64,000 nucleotides of DNA from assembly GCA_038503075.1 (NCBI GenBank), contig JBCAML010000005.1, positions 2,170,001 to 2,234,000 of the forward strand, given 5' to 3'. Below, in pieces: positions 55,511 through 64,000 of this stretch. The notes under the pieces are model-generated. The model made no database searches, was not told the DNA's origin, and worked only from the letters and a program-made list of their open reading frames with translations. Source of the DNA: Gyromitra esculenta. Its lineage: Eukaryota > Ascomycota > Pezizomycetes > Pezizales > Discinaceae. Position numbers and translations under genes: made by a program. The stretch's first letter is position 1. Each line of letters opens with the position of its first letter.

Positions 55511-58310
55511 ATGTCCCGGCGACGGTCAATCAGTCTTCTCGCCGCTTCAGCCCTGTGCTGGAGTGCTGTGGAGTGCTGTGGAGTGCTGTATGTCTCCGTC
55601 CCAGTTCTGCCGCTCGACGCTCACTGACATCCCCCCGCAGAGTCCACAACGAAATCCTCCACCGCGCGGCCCACCTCTTCGCCCTCCCCAACTCCACCCC
55701 GGACCTGACGTCCCTCACCCCCCTCATCTCGCCCCTCCTCACCTCCGCCCTCCACGCCCCGTCCCTGCAGGCCGGCGCCTTCTTCCCCGACTGGGGCTAC
55801 CAGTGTCTCTCCACCGACGACTCCGCCGAGGCCGCCCACTGGCCGCCCTTCCTCGTCGCCTCCGTCGAGCACATAGTCTCAAAGTACGGCTACCTCAACC
55901 AAACGCTGTCCCGTCCCGCCGCCGAGCAGGAGCACCTCGAGAGCCTGATAGCCTTCATCTTTGCTGTCGCGAGCCACCAGACCTCGGACGCGACATGGCA
56001 CGCCATCCGTCTGCCCACCGGCTTCCTCGCCGCTCTCTCCGGCATCGACTTTGGCGGTGACATCGCCAAGGCACACCGCGTCCTCGACTTTGGCGGCGAC
56101 TTTGTCCTTGCGGCGCGGCTCGCGCGCATGGGCCCTGCGAGCAGAGCGTGGATCAGGGACGAGTGGAGGGTGCCGGTGCAGGATCTGATAGCGATATACG
56201 CGCGTCTGGGACGCGACGTGAATGCGTACGTGCTGCGGTACTGCACGATGCGCGGGCTGGCGGCGCTGCGGAGCGATATCGCGGTGGGGCCGAGCCTGGT
56301 GGATGGGTTTGTGTCGCAGTCGCCGATGCTGCTGTCGGAGATGGACGGATACCATCTCGGTGGGATCGACGAGATGTCGCTGCGGACGGTTGCGTGCTGG
56401 GCGAACCTGACACGGTGGTTTGCACATGGCGTGGAGAGGGACGAGAAGCTGAGGGATGGATGGGGGGTTTGTGATGTTTTCCAGGCTATCAAGGCGCGTG
56501 GTGGCGCTGGCGATACCCATAGACACCAGGGCGTGGCAGTGGAATACGAATTGTCACAGATTACAGTCGCGGAGGATGAGTTTGGCGCAGAGACATACTC
56601 CCTCCCGCCCCCATCTCCACTCCCACCTCCACTTCCACAGCCCCACAAAATACACCCTACTAGCAGGTTCAAAGACCCAATCTACATTGCAACTTACACT
56701 CCCTACTCCCATTTCGGCGCCTCCCTGTCCTACGGCCTCTTCTCGCCCTCCGGCCCCGCCCTCGCCGTCGGCGCTCCGCTGGAAACAGAAGACTCTGCCC
56801 GTCCCGGCGAAGGCAACGTCTACATCATCCCCGTCACCGACCTCTCTCCCTCCTCCTCCTCCCCCCCCTCCACCCTACGCATATCCGAAACCCCGATAAC
56901 AGACCAACGCTTCGGCACCTCCTCCGCCGCCATCCGCACCCGCGACAACACCACCCTCTTGGCCGTCTCCGCACCCGGACCACACACCTACGACCCCGCC
57001 ACGCCGCCCTCGCTCCCCTTCAACGGCGCGGCCCCCGCCGGCCGAATCGACTTCTTCCGCGCTGGCGCCGCGACCCGGTTCCTGTCGCTGCGCGTGCTCG
57101 GCTCCGAGATGGGGAGTCTAGGGCGGCGCTGGTGGGGCGGGCAGATTGTAGCTGCTGATTTCGGGGAGGTGGGTGGCGGCGGTGACGGGTGGTGGATCGT
57201 TGTGGGTGGGAGCCGTAGTGACGGTACCAGGGTTTGCGAAGGTAGGGTTAAAGCGCAGTTGGGCGAAGGGGAGGTTGGGGTGTTTCATATTGCTGAGCAG
57301 GGCGCTGCACAGGATGGAGAGGCCGCAGCGGCCGCAGAGGTAGAGGTGAAGCTAGGGCAGAAAGGAGTGGAAGGAGTGGTAGGGCAAAGCGGGAAAGTAC
57401 TAATCAACACCTGGAGCATTACCCTACCAGGAAGCAAAGACGTGCCCTGCGCCAAAACAGACACATACGAGCAATTCGGCGCCTCACTGTTCTTCCTGCC
57501 ACACTCACAGACACTGCTGGTCGGTGCACCGGGGGCTGGAGGCGCCGGGGCCGGAGGAAAAGTGTTTGCCTATTCGTTCGACGACGGCCGCTTCCTGCAC
57601 ACCTTCACGATCGCTGCGCCGCTGGCCGCAGGACTGCGCACGGGCTTCGGCGGCGGCGGGCTCGGCGGCGGCGTCTCCGCGGGGACCGAATGGGTCGTTG
57701 TCGCGGCTCCGGACGAGGACGTTGACGGCGCTGTGCAGGCTGGGGTGCTGAGGGTGTATGTGCTCGACCGCGACAGCGGGGGGGTTGTCGCGCCCCGACA
57801 GGTTGCGGAGGTTGTGGCCGCGGGCGGGGGAAGTGGGCACGAGAGACGGTATGGGAAGTTTGGAAAGACGCTGGTGGCGGGCGTGGACGGAGTGTGGGTT
57901 GGGAGCGAGTTCTGGGACGGCGAGACCGGAGCGGTGTGGTGGGTTGATGTCGCTGGTTTGCTTGCGGGTCTGGAGAAAAAGAGCAGCGGACAGACGCAGA
58001 CGCCGACGCAGACGGTCTTGATGCAGAAGGTGGTCAGGCTCGAGGTCGATGTGGAGCTTTCGGGGGAGGAACCGAATGTATGACTTTCCCCCCTCTCTCT
58101 TGTCCCCCCCCCTCCCCCTCGTGCGAGACTGTGAGAGTGGAAACGCGCTGACTAGACTGTTGTTGGTGTTGGTGGTAGGCGCGGTTCGGAGCTTCGCTGG
58201 CCGTCGGAGACCGGGGAGAACTATTCGTGGGTATCCCGTATTCGGGTGTTTCGAGGGAGGAGCAGGAGATGAGGTTCTATGGCGCTGTTGCTGTGTTTAG
58301 GAGGACGTAG
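55511..58310 (+). CDS. GPI-specific phospholipase D-like secreted enzyme, 3 exons
   Basis: Family of GPI-PLD (EC 3.1.4.50 in animals), which cleaves GPI anchors. Exons 55511-55587, 55641-58077 and 58179-58310; the introns (53 and 101 nt; GTATGT...CCGCAG and GTATGA...GGTAG) keep frame; 881 residues. N-terminus MSRRRSISLLAASALCWSAV is a good signal peptide, followed by CCGVLVHNEILHRAAHLFA, the start of the zinc-dependent phospholipase C/D-like domain (mature CG then HNEI). FFPDWGYQC and VEHIVSKYGY are typical of this domain. The C-terminal half holds FG-GAP/integrin-like repeats: YSHFGASLSYGLF, QRFGTSSAAI, YEQFGASLFFL, GKFGKTLVAGVDGVWVG, and in exon 3 ARFGASLAVG...ELFVGIPYSG. It probably acts at the cell surface or outside, in the processing of GPI proteins or the wall. 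An in-frame ATG also lies upstream at about 55448. Confidence 0.88.
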
Positions 58311-61300
58311 GACGTAGAGATGCCGTTTTTGTACTTTATTTCGCTGGGGTGTCGATCTGTCTGTGGTGTTTTTTTTTTTTTTGGAAAATAAATAAATTGT
58401 TTTTGGAGTTTTTGCGTTTGTTTTATTTGTGCTGCATATCCGGGGTGGAGGGGGTGTGATGAGGGATGGGGGATGGGGGATGGGGAGGGACGAGGTTACG
58501 TGTAGTTTTTAGAATTCTATGCGAGCGAGCGAGTGTTTACATTACTGTAAGAGACGATCTTGCACTGCTGCTGCTACTGCTACTACTGCTGCTGCAGAAC
58601 TGCTGCTGCTGATATCTATTGCGCCAGCTCTACCTTACCTTACCTTACCTGTATCCTGTATAAAGCGCAGTTTATCTCAAGCGTGAAGCGTGAAGCATAA
58701 AGCGTGGAGCATATAGGGGAATCAGTATCTCATCGTTACTCTACGTATCGATGTCTTGAAGCTTTGAAGCTTTGAAGCTCCAAAGCTTTAACCCATCTTT
58801 GTTGGGTTAGCCTGTAGAGCAGTAGTAGTAATAGCAGCAGCAGCAGCAGCAGTAGTAGTAGTGGCAGTAGCAGTAGTAGTGGCAGTAGCAGTAGCAGAGT
58901 CAGGGTGGGTTGCTATTGCTCTATTTGTCTGTCTGTCTGTCGTCTGTCTGTCTATCTGTCTATCTGTCTGTCTATCCGCGGGGTAGTCTGTAAATACGAA
59001 GTACACGTATATATGGAAAAACACAACTACAGTACAATCGCCCTGTGAGAATACATGTACTACTAACTATAAGAATCCTCACTCCTCACTCGCCTTGTGT
59101 TATGGGAATGCTGGATCCGGTCCTGGCAGGGCGGGAGGTGGGTTTGAGTGTGTTCTGCTTTTTCATATAAGAATTATAACTCTTTTATATATAGGGGTGT
59201 GGATTTTCGGAACGAACCGTATTCTTTGAGAATAGGGCGGTTTTATTTTACTGTATCTTATAATATATACAGCACTGCTTAAGACAGGTCGGGCCGACGG
59301 ATCGATTATGTGTGTGTATGGCAGTGAGTGAGACTCGCTGTCACGTCTGACACTGATTGAATACGGTTTAATGCGTTTTTGAGTAAGGTTTGTTGCTTGT
59401 AGAGAGAGATGTTTGAGATGTTTATAAGACCGGGGGGGGCGAATAAATTAAGCTGCAGCACATGGGAACTATTAAGATCACGCCAAACCACAGCACTATA
59501 TTCTTGCATCATCGCAGCTCAGATCTAGATCTACCTGGTAGATATTCAGAATATCGAATATCGAAAATTCTATGTCGGCTGGATTTGCGATCGAGTGATA
59601 TTTGGTGATTGTAGAAACGGGGAGTCTTGGCATTGAAACATAAGTTGTTTCTTACAAACCAAAATGACGCTATTAACACCAAGCCTCGATGTTTTAGATA
59701 CATGCAAGTTATTCATTCACGACACGTCCCCAAACTTGTCAAGCCCCCCCTCACCCCCCTAAAAATTACACACTAAGCTCCCTGGAACATATGTGCACGT
59801 TCTGAATTACCATCGCGACGGCTTTCTTCAAAACTTCGCTAATTTTTTTTTTACTCGGGAGAACCCAAGGCTGAAAGCGAGAAGGGGGAAAAAAAAAAAA
59901 AACTCTATTCCAGCATCTCAACAAAAAGTGGAAAGAAAAAACAAAAAAAAAAAGCACACACAGATTGTTTACCGCACCAAAGAGCGAAAGAAAGAAAGAA
60001 AGAAAACAGGGATCAGAAACTCTTTCCCAAAGGCAAAACTAGCACATACCCGAGTTAGGCACAATGTCTACATCGTTCGCGTCCATCGGTGAACAACTCC
60101 CCCCCCTCCCCCTAGGACAGCGCAATCCCCCTTGACATCATAAATCTGTAAGGTACCGGTACGCAGCACACGGTAAGTTTCCAAACAGCCCAATTTTTTT
60201 TTTTAGAGTTTCAAATAGTCAATGTTCCCCCCTCCCCCCTTGGTGACTTGGTTCAATGATCATCCCCACAGTTAACTCTCTTCCCCCCTAGGCTGGCACT
60301 TCGACACCGGAGACGAGACAAGCCATGGGAAAGGAAAGGAAAAAAAAAAAGGTATTTTTACGCACGGACCAGGTGTATCGTCATCGAGCGACACGTAAAC
60401 CCCTGTCGTCATACTCAGCCTAGCGTTGTAGAGCCGCAGCCATGTGTCTATCGATAACGGTGATGAAAAACACGGCACTTTCCGTGCGCCCCCCCGAGAA
60501 TGGAAGAGAACATGGACCAGGGGTGATGTAATCCATGTAAAAGTAAACCTGTGCAAGTTTGTGTTCCTGGGAGAGTGAGATAGAGGGAGGGGGGAAGAGG
60601 GGCGGGGGAAGGAGCAGATCAGTGTTGATAATGATGATTTGGACGACTATATGAGTGAGATATTGTGATTCTATATTTTTTTAAAAATTGTTTACCATAA
60701 TCCCGGTTTCCGAAAGCTTAGCTTACCACCATATCCCCCCTCCCCCCTAAAGCCAAGAAGATGATTCCGAAAAAAAACAACAACCACCAAATAGTCCAGT
60801 TCACAAGGCAGGAACAAGGTGTGCCCTACTACGTGCTAAAAACTGCATCGGTAGGTCATCGACTCAAAGTGTCATGTCCTCATCGCAATATGCAATTCTA
60901 CAAATCGCATGTACGTCCAATCCCCTTTACGTACCCTTATGCATCCCTGCATATAAACCCACCCCCTCCCACCCTCTCCGTAGCTGTTGTAAGTAGGTAG
61001 CAGACTCCTTTTGTTGCTTCGCACTTGTGCTGTAGTGTACTTAGTACGTACCCTCGCATACACATACACATACGCATTGCATTAGAATTAGGTAGAGGTA
61101 GCTATATCAGACCACGGCCGACACGTATGTATGCCTAGTAAACCCATCTACGGACCTCTACTCACCACCACCACACACCCCCCCGTAATCCTCCGGCGCG
61201 GCGCCGGAAGAAAAGGGGAATCCTCGGAAGAAGTGACAGAGGTCATCTCGTGGCTTCAGATGAAGCTGCACGCATGTATGGCTTATTTTCCATCTACACC

Positions 61301-62990
61301 AGGTACTCTGCTCTACTCTGCTCTGTTCTGCTCAGTGATATAACCACAACTACCAGATGCGTAAAGTCCAGACCAGGAATCGTGCTTTCGGGGGAGGGGG
61401 GGTAAGTTGATCCACCCCACCTCACATCATCTCCCCTTTCTTTCTATTCCCAGGGAAGAAATTAAAAGCCTTGGTGAAAAGGAGGGAGGAGATAAAATTC
61501 CTCTGGACAGCTTTCCGAGACCTCTGCCTCCTCAGGCCAGGCCAGGCCAGGCCCCCACACTAGCTAGCTAGACATGTACTCAGACACATTGGACATAATA
61601 CATAAATCAACTAACGGGCTGCCTGAGTGTTCGGTACTCTAGTCACGCGCACTTGAGAGCACGTATGCATATACTCTACTCGCGATGGAATGGAAATGAG
61701 CGACAGATATACCTGTGCATAAAATGGGATGTCCGATGACCACCTCTTTTTGATAGTTGCTTTCCATGCAATTGGGTATTTCTTCGCCATCTCTGGAGGT
61801 TAGTATAGTGCTTGCCCCCAGTGCTAGGGACACGGCAATGGGAATAGCCAGCCTACTATGTATATCGCGGGTGCTGCACTCTAGGTGCCGCCGGTAGCTG
61901 GTACCGTGTCAAGTTCATCTTGCCCTAACTGCATTTAACAGTAGGGCTTGAAAATTAAAGTTTAGTTGTGCTATAGTACCGTCGATTCCCATTCGATGCC
62001 TGGGACGAAACAGAATGTTTTCATCCCTCGCGTATAACCCGACTACTTGCCAATCGTGACATAATACATTCGTATACCATACTGAACACAACCGTTTCTT
62101 CCGAGCGACATCCGAGAGTCAACATAGTCTTGTGAATATTTAGCTTCAATTTTTTATGTATGCAGCTATGTATTTAAAACAGGCCTGAAAAGCAACGCGA
62201 TTTAAGACAGCCTCCCAAGATGTCAATGAAAAGAGAAAAAAAGGAAGCAAAGTACTCCGGTAATAACCCCCCGTATTCCTAATGCCTATCCCAATCCAGG
62301 AAGTATTCCCATCTTCCCCCACAGCCCAAGACAAAAGAAACAGTCGAAGAAAAAAGACTAAATGATCAGCTGTCAGTTCTATCATCTACCAAAACCCCCC
62401 ACATGTCGTCCAAGTCGTAAGCCCCCTTCTGCCCAATTTTAAACGTGTCATTCGTAAATGAAAGCGAAAATATTTGTACTTTCACGGCTCCTGTCCGCTA
62501 AATGCCCTCTATTCTTTCGTAAAAACGAAAGGAGAAAGAAACACCACAAATGATAATAACAAAGAATTGAAGAACCGAACTCCAAAACGCTGTGCCGGCG
62601 AAATAAATAGACTCAAAAACAGCAAAAAAGTAAAGAATGTGAAAAGTATGTGAAAAGAGAATACCATCAAAATGTACCGGAATGGACCTAATCCTCTGAT
62701 TTCCACATGAATCATGTCAACATAGCGCCAAACCAAAAAGACTCCAAATCCGAAGAGGGACAAAAGAAACACCAAATCCAGATGCTCCAAAAACATGCGT
62801 AACAAGCCAAAACCCGCAAAATGCTCCTTGAACCCCCAAAAACCAAAAACCAAAAGCAAATAAACAAATAAAATCAAGTAGAAGCGTGAGACAAGTTGGA
62901 TCTATAATATACCCTATCACTAGTTGATCCGTAATGACAAGTGAGTAGTTTCTAGTTGAGAAAAAAATCTTATAAGAGACGGTTGACCGT
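58311..62990. other. Long intergenic region with simple repeats, no supportable gene
   Basis: Contains trinucleotide repeats of the CTG/CAG/AGT type (58560-58620, 58824-58890), a TCTG/TCTA microsatellite (58923-58976), AAGCTTTG repeats (58758-58790), purine-rich and C-rich tracts (59700-60300), and four CCAGG units (about 61534-61552). A hydrophobic minus-strand frame at 62877-62509 lacks an ATG in place and is probably chance in T-rich 3' sequence of the next gene. Confidence 0.45.
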
Positions 62991-64000
62991 TTATCGCCCC
63001 TCCCAAGTTTGGCTTCGGAGAACTCTCGCATCGTTCACGGGTGGCAAATTCGCGTTGTGAAGGGGTTCGCCCCATCGCTCAGCCCTCAACTTGCCCATCC
63101 GGTCACATATCTCCTTCTCGCTTCTTGTGGTAAGGATTATGTTGACCTCGTTGAAAGAAAGTCTCTTGTCCACAAGCACTGCATCTTCTTGGGGAGACCA
63201 ATTGGAGATGCTCTCGTCCACAAGAAACCGCGGAGAAGATTGAGCTGGAGACGGGAGAGGAGTAGGCTGATACGTGTGAAGCGGCACTGAGTAATTAGGC
63301 GAGTGATTCCAGGACCCTCGCTGAGGCATAGAATGATAGTAAGTGGGGCGAATAGGTGATTCGGAGGTAGGGATCGCATATTGCGGGAGAGAATGGTGCA
63401 TCTGCGGTGTGCTTGGGTTTGTTGAGGGAGCTGGAGATTGGTTGTTGATACAACTCATCAACAATTTTGGGCTGCTAGAGATAGTTCCAGCGGCCGCTGT
63501 GGATGCCATTTCACTTGCAAAAGACGAAGATGTGGTTGTGACGACGGGTGGTCGGCGGTGGCCATGATAGTATTTCAAAGTGCCCGAAGCAAGACGGCGC
63601 CAGCGGAACTGGCAAGCGTGTGAGGTTCTACCAGGGACTATGAACATGTTAGAAATCAGGAATTACTCATGCTAAACTTCGAACAAACTTACAGTGTGTT
63701 GCGATTTCCTTCCATCCAAGTCTTTGTTCCTCTTTCAATTGCTTGAGCAAGATATCATCTTGAGGGTCCCAGGACATGGGTGTACGAGGAGTCTTGGGCC
63801 TGAAGGGAATCTATTAGCATACTGGAAGTTTCATCTCGATAGATTCGGTTCTTACTTTTTCCTTCCGAGAACATCATACTCGTCGCCCCCACACCTGGTG
63901 GAATTGGTGCTGGTTCGAGGAGAACTGCCATCACGAATCAGCTTTCCAATGCCCCCCGTTGTCAATTGGAGGGACAAGTTGGACCAACCTCCTGCTCTTC
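62991..64000 (-). CDS. Myb/SANT-like DNA-binding protein, N-terminus beyond right edge
   Basis: Minus-strand exons 64000-63856 (partial), 63799-63693 and 63637-62991; the introns (56 and 55 nt; GTAAGA...TTCAG and GTAAGT...CATAG, with CTAACA) keep frame. Across the second and third exons the product reads SWDPQDDILLKQLKEEQRLG, then WKEIATHFPGRTSHACQFRW and RRLASGTLK. This is a Myb/SANT-like helix-turn-helix repeat with the WKEIA...PGRT...CQFRWRRL pattern of fungal factors. A Ser/Pro/His-rich linker follows, then a second, weaker repeat near the C-terminus (NWSPQEDAVLVDKRLSFNEV and ICDRMGKLRAERWG). Probably a nuclear transcription or chromatin factor; the target is unknown. The gene continues beyond the window at its 5' end. 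Confidence 0.85.

Noticed and set aside
55879..56672. Minus-strand frames of 215-260 codons opposite the phospholipase gene
   Set aside because: Antisense shadows in GC-rich coding sequence; the plus strand has clear family motifs and splice sites.
62509..62877. Hydrophobic 122-codon minus-strand frame resembling a membrane protein
   Set aside because: It starts at TTG, lies in T-rich sequence (A-rich on the plus strand) just downstream of the Myb-like gene, and its hydrophobicity follows from the Phe/Leu codons of a T-rich tract.

Overview
The window looks like nuclear DNA of a filamentous ascomycete (Pezizomycotina); I cannot name the genus. The signs are introns of about 53-100 nt with GTAAGT/GTATGT-type donors, CTAAC-type branch points and TAG/CAG acceptors. 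Others are a typical fungal gene set (F-box/ankyrin protein, APH-family kinase, CAP protein, fungal universal stress protein, GPI-PLD-like enzyme, Myb-like factor) and chromodomain Ty3/Gypsy retrotransposons. Many genes here are split by introns, so they were reconstructed exon by exon.

Layout. 1-6293: a large multi-pass membrane protein gene running off the left edge (minus), a short inverted-repeat (MITE-like) element, and a C2H2 zinc-finger gene (minus) broken by a one-base frameshift. 6344-33727: about 27 kb of nested transposable elements. Two LTR families account for almost all of it: family A (LTR ends TTTCACGG...CCGTGAGA) and family B (TTTCATGG...CCTTGAGA). There are three large elements, all on the minus strand: A1 (7663-15451, decayed and hit by four solo LTRs), B1 (16587-22415, gag and pol open, nearly identical LTRs, probably young) and B2 (25010-31230, frameshifted and interrupted). 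Around them lie solo LTRs in both orientations, a third repeat family (C), a relic of another chromovirus, and a Tc1/mariner transposase relic cut into pieces by seven insertions. Sixteen insertions have exact 5-bp target-site duplications, so the order of nesting can be read directly.

33727-51415: sparse, decaying single genes (small hypothetical protein, CAP/PR-1 protein, APH-like kinase with an in-frame stop, F-box/ankyrin protein, a frameshifted BTB-like gene), then about 6 kb without a supportable gene. 51416-64000: apparently healthy housekeeping-type genes: a universal stress protein with a long disordered N-terminus (4 exons), a GPI-specific phospholipase D-like secreted enzyme (3 exons) and a Myb/SANT-like protein running off the right edge.

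The most interesting signal is in the retrotransposons. (1) The sequence directly after each 5' LTR (TTACGTTGCTT) does not look like a tRNA primer site. Instead it is complementary to AAGCAACGT, which lies about 53 nt downstream of the LTR TATA box, where the transcript should begin; this is the arrangement of Tf1-type self-priming. (2) Gag ends in TTTAAAC followed by a stop, and pol is in the -1 frame. A stem-loop 6-7 nt downstream is conserved with compensatory base changes between families, which indicates programmed -1 frameshifting. (3) The LTR ends are TT...GA rather than TG...CA, fixed to the base by the target-site duplications.
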